A DNA stretch of 64,000 bases from CSP1-5 sp964348275 (GCA_964348275.1 CAYGBT010000011.1:22754-86753); one strand, 5' to 3'. Counted from the stretch's first letter, positions 50,310 through 59,220 are shown. The notes: a model not told the origin generated them from the sequence alone. Program-made: numbers and translations.

Positions 50310-51494
50310 ATGCAGCCCCTGGACGGCATCAAGGTCATCGATTTCTCCCGGATCCTGGCAGGACCTTTCTGCACCATGATTCTCGCGGATCTCGGCGCGG
50401 AGGTCGTAAAGATCGAGCAGCCGGGTTCAGGCGACGAGGCGCGGGGGGTCGGTCCTTTCCTGGACGGGACGAGTGCCTACTTCATGAGCATCAACCGTGG
50501 TAAAAAGAGCGTAGCGCTCAATATCAAAGACCCGTGGGGATGCGATCTCGCCAAAGCGCTCACGGTCCAGGCCGACATTCTGGTGGAAAACTTCCGGCCC
50601 AGCACCATGAACCGCCTGGGCCTCGGGTACGAGACTTTGTCCAAGCTGAACCCGAGGCTGATTTATGCCGCCTGCTCTGGCTTTGGTCAGACCGGGCCCT
50701 ACCGGACGCACGGCGCTTACGACATGGTGATTCAGGGAATGGGAGGGGTCATGTCGATCACGGGCGAGCCGGGAGGAAGGCCCTTGAAGACCGGCCCGGC
50801 AATCGGAGATCTGGCAGGTGGTCTCTTCGCGGTCATTGGAATCCTCGCGGCACTCAAAGCCCGAGAACACACCGGTGAGGGACAGATGGTGGATATCGGC
50901 ATGCTCGATTGTCAGGTTGCCCTTCTCGAGAATGCAATCATTCGCTATACCACGACCGGCGAGATCCCTGGACCATTAGGTGCCCGACATCCTTCGATCG
51001 CCCCCTTTGAGGCGTTTGAGGCCAAGGACGGCTACGTCATCTTCGCCGTGGGGACTCCCCACTGGGAGCGTTTCTGTCGTCTCATCGGTCGCGATGAATT
51101 GCTCGGGGACCCGCGCTTTGCTACGAACGCCCTACGCGCCGAAAATCATGAGGCACTGCAACCCATCATCGCCCAGATAGCGCAGACCAAGACGGTGCGG
51201 GAATGGATCGACATCATGGAGAAGGCAGGTGTTCCCTGCGGCCCGATCAACACCATCGATCAGGTGGTGGCAGACCCTCAGGTCCAGGCCCGGGGAATGA
51301 TCACGGCCATCCCCCTTCCCGGGGGCGGAACGATTCGCCTCCCGGGGTCTCCCCTTAGGCTTTCACGGACTCCCAGTCGTGTCGACCGTCCAGCCCCTCA
51401 CCTTGGCGAACATACGGCCGATGTCCTGGAGGCCTGGTTGGGGTATAATGGAGAGGCCATAAGCGCGCTGAAGAAACAGGGGATTGTTGCATGA
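50310..51494 (+). CDS. CoA transferase family III (CaiB/BaiF) protein
   Basis: A 394-residue protein. The family start is complete: LDGIKVIDFSRILAGPFCTM, ILADLGAEVVKIEQPGSGDE. The catalytic Asp lies in AYDMVIQGMGGVMSITGEPG, and GHPSIAPFEAF-type text appears as RHPSIAPFEAFEAKDGY. It moves CoA between acyl groups (formyl, carnitine, succinyl and similar substrates). The substrate cannot be told from sequence. It overlaps the next ORF by 4 bases. Confidence 0.93.
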   Translation: MQPLDGIKVIDFSRILAGPFCTMILADLGAEVVKIEQPGSGDEARGVGPFLDGTSAYFMSINRGKKSVALNIKDPWGCDLAKALTVQADILVENFRPSTMNRLGLGYETLSKLNPRLIYAACSGFGQTGPYRTHGAYDMVIQGMGGVMSITGEPGGRPLKTGPAIGDLAGGLFAVIGILAALKAREHTGEGQMVDIGMLDCQVALLENAIIRYTTTGEIPGPLGARHPSIAPFEAFEAKDGYVIFAVGTPHWERFCRLIGRDELLGDPRFATNALRAENHEALQPIIAQIAQTKTVREWIDIMEKAGVPCGPINTIDQVVADPQVQARGMITAIPLPGGGTIRLPGSPLRLSRTPSRVDRPAPHLGEHTADVLEAWLGYNGEAISALKKQGIVA

Positions 51495-51901
51495 CTGAAC
51501 CTCTGGCCACTGTCATTGCCGTTGCGATCGGCATCATCGCTCTCGGCGTTGCGGTTGCGGTCTTCACCCTCGTCCCGATGATCCGCCAGGCCCGCGAAAC
51601 GCTACGCCGACTGGACACCCTGATCCAATCGGCCGAGGGGGACGTGCGCCTCACCGTGTCCGAGGTTCGGGAGGCCGTGCAGCACCTGAACCAAATCTCG
51701 GCAGCGGTCCAGAAGGACATGGGCAGGGTGAGCGGCACCGTCGAGGCGCTGGAGGGCTTCGGCAAGACGCTTCGCAACACGAACGACATCATCCGGACCA
51801 CCATCCATCCCCGTCTCCTCTCCTTCGGGGCATTGTTGGTGGGACTCCGGACCGGAAGCTGGTATCTGTTACGGAAAATCTTCTTGAAGAAGAGGAGGTG
51901 A
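51491..51901 (+). CDS. DUF948 membrane-anchored protein
   Basis: A 136-residue protein. One N-terminal helix (LATVIAVAIGIIALGVAVAV) is followed by a long amphipathic helix (MIRQARETLRRLDTLIQSAE, VRLTVSEVREAVQHLNQISA), typical of DUF948/YoxC-type proteins. It often pairs with a YtxH protein, as here. Its ATG lies in the stop of the CoA transferase gene. Role: possibly envelope stress; not established. Confidence 0.82.
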   Translation: MTEPLATVIAVAIGIIALGVAVAVFTLVPMIRQARETLRRLDTLIQSAEGDVRLTVSEVREAVQHLNQISAAVQKDMGRVSGTVEALEGFGKTLRNTNDIIRTTIHPRLLSFGALLVGLRTGSWYLLRKIFLKKRR

Positions 51902-51907
51902 TTTTCG

Positions 51908-52201
51908 ATGAGTGAGAACCGTGGATTCGGTGCGTCAGCCGTGGCACTGGCTTTTCTGTTAGGGGGTGCCTTCGGCGCCCTGAGCGCCCTGCTTTATGCT
52001 CCGGAATCGGGAAAACGCACTCGAGTGCGGATCCGCCGGCTGACTGAAGACATCCAGGAGCGGGCCGCGGATGTCGCGGAGGACGTTCGGGAGCGGTTTG
52101 ACGAGGCGTTGGACCAAGGACGGGAGGCCGTCGTCTCCGCCTTCGAGGCAGGGAAAGAGGCCTTCCAGCGCGAGCGGGCAAAATTCACATCCTCTTCCTG
52201 A
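51908..52201 (+). CDS. YtxH-domain protein
   Basis: A 97-residue protein with an N-terminal helix (SAVALAFLLGGAFGALSALL) and the YtxH word YAPESGKRTRVRIR, then charged helix (AEDVRERFDEALDQGREAVV). It follows the DUF948 gene by 6 bases and precedes a strong terminator. YtxH proteins are small general-stress membrane proteins of unknown mechanism. Confidence 0.82.
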   Translation: MSENRGFGASAVALAFLLGGAFGALSALLYAPESGKRTRVRIRRLTEDIQERAADVAEDVRERFDEALDQGREAVVSAFEAGKEAFQRERAKFTSSS

Positions 52202-52227
52202 TATCCCTGACAACACTATCCCGTACA

Positions 52228-52262
52228 ATGCCCGGGACAGCAGTCCCGGGCATCGTGTTTTT
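52228..52262 (+). terminator. Rho-independent terminator
   Basis: ATGCCCGGGAC (52228-52238), loop AGCA, GTCCCGGGCAT (52243-52253), then CGTGTTTTT. An 11-base perfect stem and a T run close the CoA transferase-DUF948-YtxH operon. It also sits just past the end of the convergent SDR gene. Confidence 0.9.
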
Positions 52263-52265
52263 CGG

Positions 52266-52985
52266 CTATCCAGCGAGATAATCGCGGGCTTCGAGGGATT
52301 GGCCCGTGACGTCGCGGGATTCGTCGGAGGCGAGATAGACAAACACGGGGGTGATCTGCTCGGGGGTCGGCAAGGTCATCGGGTCCTCCTCGGGATAGGC
52401 GGCGGCCCGCATGGTGGTGCGAGTCCCGCCCGGATTGACGGCGTTCACGCGGATATGAAGCGGCTCAAGTTCTGCCGCCAGAACCTGCGTGAGGCCTTCT
52501 AAGGCAAACTTGGAGGCGGCGTAGGCTCCCCAGCGAGCTTTCCCGATGCGCCCCACGCCGGAACTCACATTGATAATGGAACCTCCACCGGCGAGCACCA
52601 TCAGAGGGACGCAGGCTTTGATGACGAAGAAGGGCCCATGGAGATTGATGGCCACCACGACCTCCCAATCCTCTTCGGGGTATTCGAGAAGAGGGACCCG
52701 AGGACCGAGGAGGGACGCGTTATTGACCAGAACGTGCAATTGCCCGAATCGCCTCCTGATCCCCTCAGCTAAGTCTTGGACCTGCTGCCGGTCGGCCACA
52801 TCCGCGTGAAGCGGCACGACATGTCCTCCCCCTTTGCGGATCTCCTGGGCCGCAGCCTCGAGGCGCTCTCGGCCTCTGGCCGTTACAATGACCTCGGCCC
52901 CCTCTCGCGCATAGGCAGCCGCCACGGCCTTGCCGATCCCTTGACTCCCTCCAGTCACCAGGGCCACCTTCCGTTCAAGCTTCAT
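52266..52985 (-). CDS. Short-chain dehydrogenase/reductase
   Basis: A 239-residue SDR. Cofactor motif TGGSQGIG at residues 11-18 (VTGGSQGIGKAVAAAYAREG), NNAS, then catalytic Ser and YAASK (IGKARWGAYAASKFALEGLT) and VNPGGTRT. The second-strand residues (TARGRERLEAA) point to NADP. Substrate unknown. It stands alone, convergent with the YtxH operon. Confidence 0.93.
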   Translation of the reverse strand: MKLERKVALVTGGSQGIGKAVAAAYAREGAEVIVTARGRERLEAAAQEIRKGGGHVVPLHADVADRQQVQDLAEGIRRRFGQLHVLVNNASLLGPRVPLLEYPEEDWEVVVAINLHGPFFVIKACVPLMVLAGGGSIINVSSGVGRIGKARWGAYAASKFALEGLTQVLAAELEPLHIRVNAVNPGGTRTTMRAAAYPEEDPMTLPTPEQITPVFVYLASDESRDVTGQSLEARDYLAG

Positions 52986-53078
52986 ACGACCCCCTTGTCA
53001 AATCCATAGTCTCCCTGATATGGTTTTGAACGAGCGTGTCATTGGGCATCTGTGGACACACCCTTCAAGAGAGGAGAG

Positions 53079-53390
53079 ATGGGCGAGTTCGTGAAAGTAG
53101 TCGAGACGAAAGATATCAGTCCGGGCTCCGGGATACTGGTCGAAAAGGACGGAGAACGGATCGCCCTTTTCAATGTGAACGGATCCTTCTTTGCCATCGG
53201 CGACACTTGCATACACGCCGGCGGTCCGCTGTCGGAAGGAGACCTCGATGGAGACGCCGTGACGTGTCCGTGGCACGGAGTCCAATTCGATGTCAAGACC
53301 GGCGAGGCGACTGGCCCGCCCGCGAAAGGGCCTGTGACCAGCTACCGCGTAAAGGTGGAGGGATCGGACCTGCTGATCGAACGGACGTAA
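53079..53390 (+). CDS. Rieske [2Fe-2S] ferredoxin
   Basis: A 103-residue protein begun at the ATG at 53079 behind GAGAGGAGAG. The cluster ligands are in CIHAGGPLSEG and CPWHGVQFDVKTG. Its layout (EKDGERIALFNVNGSFFAIG, PVTSYRVKVEGSDL) is that of dioxygenase-type or NirD-like ferredoxins. It carries electrons for an unknown oxygenase or reductase; none is next to it. Confidence 0.92.
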   Translation: MGEFVKVVETKDISPGSGILVEKDGERIALFNVNGSFFAIGDTCIHAGGPLSEGDLDGDAVTCPWHGVQFDVKTGEATGPPAKGPVTSYRVKVEGSDLLIERT

Positions 53391-53412
53391 ACTGGAACCG
53401 GAGGAAGAGATC

Positions 53413-53787
53413 ATGAGGCTTAGGCTGGTGTTGGCGGTAAGCTCGGTCACGCTATTACTCCTCACACGTCCAACTCTTGGCGGAGATTACAGCAACAAGG
53501 TGAAGCTCATCCGTCAGGATACGTACGCATGCGCGGCGAGGCACCTGCACATTCCCGGCTATGCGACGAATAGGGCCGAGGTGACCCTCACCGCAATCCA
53601 GGTCGAGGGTCGGGTTTTCGACACGGAGGGTCATCTGCTGGCCACCAAGGTGGCTCGCGTCATGGCCAAGGAGCTTCCGCCGGGAGAATCAGCCACCTTC
53701 GACGTGGAATTTGTCGAAATCACTGAGCCCCACTTCGGACAGGTGGGGGACGTCTCCTTGAGAGTGATCCAGGCTCTCCCGAAATGA
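53413..53787 (+). CDS. Exported FxLYD-like beta-sandwich protein
   Basis: A 124-residue protein with a signal peptide (LVLAVSSVTLLLLTRPTLGG). The mature part has the words VEGRVFDTEGHLLATKVARV and KELPPGESATFDVEF, typical of small FxLYD/DUF3426-like extracytoplasmic domains. It lies 22 bases after the Rieske gene and may be co-transcribed. Function unknown. Confidence 0.65.
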   Translation: MRLRLVLAVSSVTLLLLTRPTLGGDYSNKVKLIRQDTYACAARHLHIPGYATNRAEVTLTAIQVEGRVFDTEGHLLATKVARVMAKELPPGESATFDVEFVEITEPHFGQVGDVSLRVIQALPK

Positions 53788-53835
53788 CGTCATCATCGCT
53801 GTTGGATCGTAGACACCTTCTTGGAGGCTGACGAT

Positions 53836-54702
53836 TTAACCAATGATCACCGGCGCCGTCTTCGTCTGATCCATGAATGCACAGGGCATAAAGGGGGTAT
53901 TGCAGGCATGACCCATGCGTCCCTTCCCATCGACGACAATGATCCCGCCCTCCCCGTGCCCACGCTGCTCTAAGATCGTAATGGCCATCCTCGCGGCATC
54001 CACCGGATGGCGGCCCCCCATCAAGAGATCGACGGCGGTCTTGGCCAACACCACCCGAATGATGGCCTCACCATGACCGGTCGCCGAGGCCGCGCCCAAT
54101 CGCTTGTCGGCGTAAGTACCTGAGCCGATCAAGGCACTGTCCCCCACGCGACCTGCCCGCTTGCAGAAGAGACCTCCTGTCGAGGTGGCTGCCGCAACAT
54201 CCCCTGCTTCATCCACCGCCACCGCGCCAACCGTTCCAAGGTTCGCTTCCTTCGCCGATTCCCATCGTGCGCGCTGCCGGTCGGTCACCAGTTCCTCCGG
54301 CGTGCAGGTCTCGATCCCGACATCGCTCGCAAATCGGTCCGCGCCCACGCCGACCATGAGAACATGCTGGCCATCCTCCAGGACGCGTCGCGCCAACCTG
54401 ATCGGATTCCGAACATTCCGTACGACGCCGACCGCCCCGGCTTTCAGGGTCCGCCCCTCCATCAGGGATGCATCCATCTCCACATCCCCGGTAACGTTGA
54501 GGACCGATCCTGTTCCGGCATTAAACAGGGGGTGATTTTCCAAGAAAGCGACGGCCTCTTCCACCGCATCCAATGCTGATCCACCTTGAAGCAAACACTG
54601 CCACCCGGCGAGGGCTCCCCCTCGACACCCCTCACGGTGCTCCGCCTGATCCTCCTCCGGGATGCGACCTGCCCCGCCGTTGACGATGATGAGCCGCTTC
54701 AT
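53836..54702 (-). CDS. Isoaspartyl peptidase / L-asparaginase (Ntn hydrolase)
   Basis: A 288-residue precursor. Blocks are LIIVNGGAGRIPEED, VEEAVAFLENHPLFNAGTGS, and the autocleavage site before Thr in NLGTVGAVAVDEAGDVAAAT; STGGLFCKRAGRVGDSALIG follows. The Thr becomes the N-terminal nucleophile after self-cleavage. It removes beta-aspartyl residues from peptides or hydrolyses asparagine. It overlaps an AbrB-type gene by 4 bases. Confidence 0.92.
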   Translation of the reverse strand: MKRLIIVNGGAGRIPEEDQAEHREGCRGGALAGWQCLLQGGSALDAVEEAVAFLENHPLFNAGTGSVLNVTGDVEMDASLMEGRTLKAGAVGVVRNVRNPIRLARRVLEDGQHVLMVGVGADRFASDVGIETCTPEELVTDRQRARWESAKEANLGTVGAVAVDEAGDVAAATSTGGLFCKRAGRVGDSALIGSGTYADKRLGAASATGHGEAIIRVVLAKTAVDLLMGGRHPVDAARMAITILEQRGHGEGGIIVVDGKGRMGHACNTPFMPCAFMDQTKTAPVIIG

Positions 54703-54890
54703 GCCGCCGGCCCCTCGGGGGAAACCTCTGGTGACTCTACCTCGCGCTCCACTACCTGCAAGGGCTTTAGGACAATCTGCCCCCCCTTTACCTCGATCTC
54801 TAGTACGTCTCCGGCTTTCAGCGTCAAACTTTTCCTTACCTTCGACGGAATCGTCACCTGTCCCCTATCCTTCAAAATCACGCGGAACAA
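54699..54890 (-). CDS. AbrB/MazE/SpoVT swapped-hairpin DNA-binding protein
   Basis: A 63-residue protein begun at a TTG at 54890, chosen because AGGAGGG lies six bases upstream; the longer upstream frame has no homology. The domain is LKDRGQVTIPSKVRKSLTLK AGDVLEIEV, the classic AbrB pattern, followed by an acidic tail. No toxin gene is next to it; its stop overlaps the asparaginase-type gene. It probably controls that operon. Confidence 0.85.
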   Translation of the reverse strand: MFRVILKDRGQVTIPSKVRKSLTLKAGDVLEIEVKGGQIVLKPLQVVEREVESPEVSPEGPAA

Positions 54891-55136
54891 AACGCACCCT
54901 CCTACGAAAATTGGAAATACAGAAATTCTGACACATTTTTTGCTCGGGTCAAGCAAAATTTGGCCTTGCCTGCTCGCGAGGGGGTACGGTATCTTTCTAT
55001 CGACCCCAGGTTGCCCGAGTGAGCCCCGGCAAATAGGCATCGTTATTGCCCTAACCCCTTAGGCGATCTGAAAGATCTTCACATCTTCGAGAATGAGAGA
55101 AGGTTACTCCACGTGTCTTCCAGGTAGGTATCCGCA

Positions 55137-55676
55137 ATGGAAATCTATTTAAGTGAAAACGCATTCATCGGGTTGCTTGTCTCCACCATCGAGGTCTACC
55201 GACGGGAGTGCTTTGGTATACTTCTGGGTCACAGTACCCCCGATCGGGTCTTTGTGGAGTATGCAGTCCCATATCAGACGGCCAATCGAAAGTATCGGGA
55301 GGTCCACATCGACTGGAAGCGGAGTCAGCGGGTGGAAGAGGCAGTTCGAAGCACCACCCGGTGGGAATGCGTCGGGGACTATCACTCCCACTCTATGTTC
55401 GGGCCGAGCCGGGCCACTACCCAGCTCTCGAAGGAAGATAGACAGCACTTTACCGAAGGGACCGTCGGGATCGTGGTGGCAATCAACGACGTCCTCAAGC
55501 CGAGACCCTGGGGGTACGTCAAAGGCGGCACCCTGTCCGGTGCGGTGAACGGCTATTCTATCCGGATTGCCGCCTATTATAAGAAGTCCAGCGATCAAAT
55601 CGAGAAAGCCCACATCGTCTCCCCCTATGCCATTGGCTTCATGGAGAAGCGACAAGACCTGTTTCGGGAGCGATAA
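55137..55676 (+). CDS. JAMM/MPN+ (Mov34-type) metalloprotease-like protein
   Basis: A 179-residue protein. The JAB/MPN fold is shown by the early Glu24 in RRECFGILLGH, HSH at residues 83-85 (VGDYHSHSMFG) and Ser98/Asp101 in QLSKED. The spacing from HSH to Ser/Asp is five residues longer than the usual H-x-H-x(7)-S-x(2)-D, so the loop is expanded. Such enzymes cut isopeptide or peptide bonds, for example in ubiquitin-like or sulfur-carrier systems. No ubiquitin-like gene is near. It is 3 bases before the TIGR02757-type gene. Confidence 0.8.
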   Translation: MEIYLSENAFIGLLVSTIEVYRRECFGILLGHSTPDRVFVEYAVPYQTANRKYREVHIDWKRSQRVEEAVRSTTRWECVGDYHSHSMFGPSRATTQLSKEDRQHFTEGTVGIVVAINDVLKPRPWGYVKGGTLSGAVNGYSIRIAAYYKKSSDQIEKAHIVSPYAIGFMEKRQDLFRER

Positions 55677-55679
55677 CGG

Positions 55680-56537
55680 ATGCGGGTCCAGTCGAGGGCT
55701 ACCCTGCTCGGCCGGGGCGAGGGCGCGGGTGACCTCAAACCCTATCTGGACCGCCTCTACGCCACCTACGACCTGCGCTACGTCTCCTCGTCGGCCCTCA
55801 AATTTCCCCACCGGTACCACCGACCGGAAGACATCGAGGTCGTTGGATTTATCGCGAGTTGCTTCGCGTACGGCCGGGTACAAGGTTTCACCCCTCCGAT
55901 TGATGCCCTCCTTTCGGTGCTGGGGTTTCACCCTTATCTCTTCTTGCTGCATTTCGATCCCAGGCGCGATGCCGACCACCTGCGGGGATTCACCTATCGT
56001 TTCAACACCACCAAGGACGCCATCTGCCTGCTTTGGTTCCTCCGGCAGGCCCTGGAGCGCCACGGCTCGCTTCGAACCCTCTACCTGTCTGGTCACAGTG
56101 ACCGACAGGAGGACACCCGACCCGCACTGACCGCCTTCGTGGACCAGCTTTTACAACTCGACCCACGGCCGATCTACCGAAAAGGCCACCTATCCCCGGG
56201 GATGCATTATCTCCTCCCTTCGCCACGGCGTGGCGGGGCGTGCAAGCGCCTCCACCTTTTCCTCCGCTGGATGGTCCGACGCGATCACATCGACTTCGGC
56301 CTCTGGCCCGAACTTCAGCCGGCAAAGCTGCTTATCCCGCTGGATACCCACGTCGCCCACGTTTCGCGGCAGCTTCGCCTTACCCGACGGAAGAGCCCTG
56401 GCCTCCCGATGGCCCTCGAGATCACCCAGAACCTGAGACGTCTTGATCCCGCAGATCCGGTGAAGTACGACTTCGCCCTCTGCCGGTTAGGCATGCTAGG
56501 GAAGTGTTCAGGGTTGAGAGTTCACGGTTCAGAGTAG
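55680..56537 (+). CDS. TIGR02757 family protein (unknown function)
   Basis: A 285-residue protein matching my recollection of the TIGR02757 family: LKPYLDRLYATYDLRYVSSS, ALKFPHRYHRPEDIEVVGFI, SCFAYGRVQGFTPPIDALLS and RLHLFLRWMVRRDHIDFGLW, with PLDTHVAHVSRQL near the end. That family has a helix-hairpin-helix-like layout related to DNA glycosylases, but no proven role. Its neighbour downstream is endonuclease IV, which fits a DNA repair link. The last residues run into a GTTCA repeat. Confidence 0.8.
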   Translation: MRVQSRATLLGRGEGAGDLKPYLDRLYATYDLRYVSSSALKFPHRYHRPEDIEVVGFIASCFAYGRVQGFTPPIDALLSVLGFHPYLFLLHFDPRRDADHLRGFTYRFNTTKDAICLLWFLRQALERHGSLRTLYLSGHSDRQEDTRPALTAFVDQLLQLDPRPIYRKGHLSPGMHYLLPSPRRGGACKRLHLFLRWMVRRDHIDFGLWPELQPAKLLIPLDTHVAHVSRQLRLTRRKSPGLPMALEITQNLRRLDPADPVKYDFALCRLGMLGKCSGLRVHGSE

Positions 56538-56600
56538 TAAAACCTTGTCTTCCATGAGCCATGAACCATGAACCCTGAACTATGAATCATGAACCAATGG
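56515..56600. repeat. GTTCA-word inverted array between TIGR02757 and nfo
   Basis: AGAGTTCACGGTTCAGAGTA followed by GTAAAACCTTGTCTTCCATG and AGCCATGAACCATGAACCCT. The reverse complement matches the unit at 50.20-50.27 kb. It overlaps the 3' end of one gene and the possible 5' end of the next, so repeat insertion may have changed both termini. Confidence 0.65.
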
Positions 56601-56605
56601 GGCGT

Positions 56606-57517
56606 ATGCGACTTTCCGAAAGATCTGGTGAGCGTAAACGATCTGACCGCGAGGGGCCACGGCTGGGGGCGCATATGTCCATCGCCGGCGGGGTCGCCGG
56701 GGCACTGCTCCGGGGCCAACAGACCGGCTGCGACACGATCCAGATTTTTACGAAGAACAATAATCAGTGGCGGGCCAAGCCACTCACGGAGCGAGAGATT
56801 CAGGCCTATCACGAGAATCGGGAAACGACAGGGATCTGGCCCGTCGTCGCCCACGACGGCTATTTGATCAACCCGGCCTCACCGAAAAAAGACCTGTATC
56901 GGATATCCCTCGAGGCCCTCCGGATCGAGGTAGACCGGGCCGCAGCGCTTGAGATCTCATCCCTGATCATACACCCGGGGGCACACCTCGGGGCTGGAGA
57001 AGCAGACGGCATAAAGCGGGTAGTGGAGGCGTTGCACATGATCCTTGAAAGCACCAGGGCTTCTGCTGTCACGATCTGTCTCGAAACCACGGCTGGGCAG
57101 GGATCCAGCCTAGGCTACCGTTTCGAGCATCTGGCGTCGATCCGAGAGGGCATAAAGCAGAAGGGACGCCTGGGGGTCTGCGTCGACACCTGCCACATCT
57201 TTGCAGCAGGTTATGAGATCCGAGGTCGTAAGGCATACGAGCAGACAATGCGGCACCTCGACGACACGATCGGCATCGCACACATCAAATGTATCCATCT
57301 GAACGACTCACAGCGAGAGTTAGGGAGTCGGGTGGACCGGCATGCCCATATTGGCCAAGGGCAAATCGGTTTGGAAGGATTTCGCCTCCTCGTCAACGAT
57401 CCCCGCCTGCGGCACATTCCAATGATCCTCGAGACCCCCAAGGGGGACGATCCCGTGGCCACCGACCGCCGCAACTTGGCCGTCCTCCGCAGCTTGGTGA
57501 GGGAGCAGCGGGTGTGA
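56606..57517 (+). CDS. nfo: Deoxyribonuclease IV (endonuclease IV)
   Basis: About 303 residues from the ATG at 56606; ATGs at 56582 and 56597 are alternatives inside the repeat. The core starts at RLGAHMSIAGGVAGALLRGQ and keeps the trinuclear zinc residues in LIIHPGAHLGAGE, CLETTAGQGSSLGYRFEHLA, GVCVDTCHIFAAGYEI, CIHLNDSQRELGSRVDRHAH and MILETPKGDD. It cuts 5' of abasic sites in base excision repair. Neighbouring EndoQ (39.8 kb) and UvrB show a varied repair set. Confidence 0.95.
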   Translation: MRLSERSGERKRSDREGPRLGAHMSIAGGVAGALLRGQQTGCDTIQIFTKNNNQWRAKPLTEREIQAYHENRETTGIWPVVAHDGYLINPASPKKDLYRISLEALRIEVDRAAALEISSLIIHPGAHLGAGEADGIKRVVEALHMILESTRASAVTICLETTAGQGSSLGYRFEHLASIREGIKQKGRLGVCVDTCHIFAAGYEIRGRKAYEQTMRHLDDTIGIAHIKCIHLNDSQRELGSRVDRHAHIGQGQIGLEGFRLLVNDPRLRHIPMILETPKGDDPVATDRRNLAVLRSLVREQRV

Positions 57518-57528
57518 TCGGCACCAGT

Positions 57529-58068
57529 TTACTCACGAGGCTGGGGGAACAGGGGGGGCCCCGGAACGAGCTGAATGTCAAGGCTTGGGCGAGATGAGAC
57601 GTCTGGTTCTTTTTCTTTCTCGGAGAGTTGATGTGCCGCCATCACCTGCTTCCAGCTTTCGGCTGACACCGTCATGGCTTTCTCGATCTTCGGCATGGCA
57701 CCGGCCGGAGCGCGCTCCGTCAAGTCCTGCAGGAATTCCTTCTCCTTCTGGGCCTGCGCTTCTGCAATGGCTCTGGCCCGCTCGACTCCCTCCTCGGGAG
57801 GAAATACACCGCGTTCGATCCGATTCAAGAACAGGATGATGCGATCCCGTGCGGTCTCAAGCGACTGAACGATCTCGATGAATTCGATGCGCAACCCCTC
57901 CGGGAGGGCTGAAGAAACCTCGTCGAGCGCCGAGGCGTTTTTGCCGATGAGTTCTTTCGTGGCCTGCCTGGCCTTGGGCACATCCAACGAGGCAGCAGCC
58001 GCAAGGGTGCCAAGCCCCACGACAATGAGGGAGCCACCAAGAATGCCACACAGAGGACGCCGCATCAT
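57529..58068 (-). CDS. Exported hypothetical protein
   Basis: A protein of about 179 residues begun at the ATG at 58068 behind GAAGGTG (58089 is possible). The N-terminal segment is a signal peptide (LCGILGGSLIVVGLGTLAAA). The rest is helical and charged (ARQATKELIGKNASALDEVS, VERARAIAEAQAQKEKEFLQ, SAESWKQVMAAHQLSEKEKE). No family is recognised. It is convergent with nfo and divergent from the methyltransferase gene. Confidence 0.6.
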   Translation of the reverse strand: MMRRPLCGILGGSLIVVGLGTLAAAASLDVPKARQATKELIGKNASALDEVSSALPEGLRIEFIEIVQSLETARDRIILFLNRIERGVFPPEEGVERARAIAEAQAQKEKEFLQDLTERAPAGAMPKIEKAMTVSAESWKQVMAAHQLSEKEKEPDVSSRPSLDIQLVPGPPLFPQPRE

Positions 58069-58200
58069 CACCTTCACCATTACGCTCACGCGAGTATAAT
58101 CGAAGCATCCCGTTGCGTGAAGAGGGAGACCTCAGGGGGAGACTCTGCTCATCTGACAGGGGAAACCGGGAGGTTCCATCACAGGCGCGGAGGACACGTA

Positions 58201-59184
58201 ATGAACGCCGCCGAGATCATGAAGTGGGTCACCGCCTATTGGGCATCGCAAGCCGTCTTGACCGGTGCAAGACTTGGACTCTTTGATGCGCTGACAGGCG
58301 CCTGGAGGGACGTCCGTGGCCTGGCCAGGATCATCCGCAGCGACCCCCGGGCCCTGGACCCCCTTTTGCATGCCCTAGCTGCCATCGGCGTGGTGAAAAA
58401 ACGGGGAAACAAGTTTCGCCTGACTTCCCAGACGGCTCGCCTCTTGTCCTCAAAAGGCCCCGCGAGCCTCGCCCCTCTCCTGCGGATCCATGCCGACCGC
58501 TTTGCCGAATGGGCGAAGCTCCCTCGCGTGGTCAAGAAAGGGCGACCCCTCCCTGCCACAGGCCTCTTTGTCAGACCCGTAGCCAGGACCCGGCGGTTTA
58601 TCAGCGCGATGGAAGCGACGGCCCAGCAGTCGGTTGCGGATTTCGTTCGGACCGTCGATCTCTCCGCCCACCGGCACTTGCTCGATGTCGGGGGAGGTTC
58701 AGGCGCCTACAGCATCGCGCTCTGTCGGGCCTATCCCTCGCTCAAAGTAACGATTCTGGACCTTCCGGGAACCCTCACCTTCACCCGCAAGTATGTGCGG
58801 GCCGCCGGAATGCTCGACCGCATCTCATTCCTTCCCGGGGACTTTCACCGGATCCAACTTCGGAAGGAGTATGACGCGATCCTTCTCTCTCATATCCTGC
58901 ACAGTAACAGCCCCCAGACATGTCAAGCACTTTTGGGCCGCCTCAGCCGAGCGCTCAAAGCAAAGGGTGTCCTTTTGGTGCGGGACTTTTTTCTCGATCC
59001 CTCCCGCACAGGCCCTCTCTGGCCCGCCCTCTTTGGCCTCAACATGCTTCTGTGGACTCCCGGGGGACGGTCTTACGCATGGGGCGAGGTCGAGACATGG
59101 CTACGCCGGGTGGGCTTCCGACGCTTCCGGCGAGTACCCATGCCTGTCCACAAAGGTGATGGACTCCTCATTGCTACGCGGTAA
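58201..59184 (+). CDS. SAM-dependent O-methyltransferase (plant/polyketide OMT type)
   Basis: A 327-residue protein begun at the ATG at 58201, with GGAGG seven bases upstream. The N-terminal winged-helix dimer domain (ASQAVLTGARLGLFDALTGA, HALAAIGVVKKRGNKFRL) precedes a class I fold: LLDVGGGSGAYSIALCRAYP, VTILDLPGTLTFTRKYVRAA, ILLSHILHSNSPQTCQALLG. The pattern fits hydroxyneurosporene/acetylserotonin-type O-methyltransferases. The substrate is unknown; no pigment or polyketide genes are nearby. Confidence 0.88.
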   Translation: MNAAEIMKWVTAYWASQAVLTGARLGLFDALTGAWRDVRGLARIIRSDPRALDPLLHALAAIGVVKKRGNKFRLTSQTARLLSSKGPASLAPLLRIHADRFAEWAKLPRVVKKGRPLPATGLFVRPVARTRRFISAMEATAQQSVADFVRTVDLSAHRHLLDVGGGSGAYSIALCRAYPSLKVTILDLPGTLTFTRKYVRAAGMLDRISFLPGDFHRIQLRKEYDAILLSHILHSNSPQTCQALLGRLSRALKAKGVLLVRDFFLDPSRTGPLWPALFGLNMLLWTPGGRSYAWGEVETWLRRVGFRRFRRVPMPVHKGDGLLIATR

Positions 59185-59220
59185 CCCGATTCTCTTCCAG
59201 CGAAAGTATTTCTGAAATGG

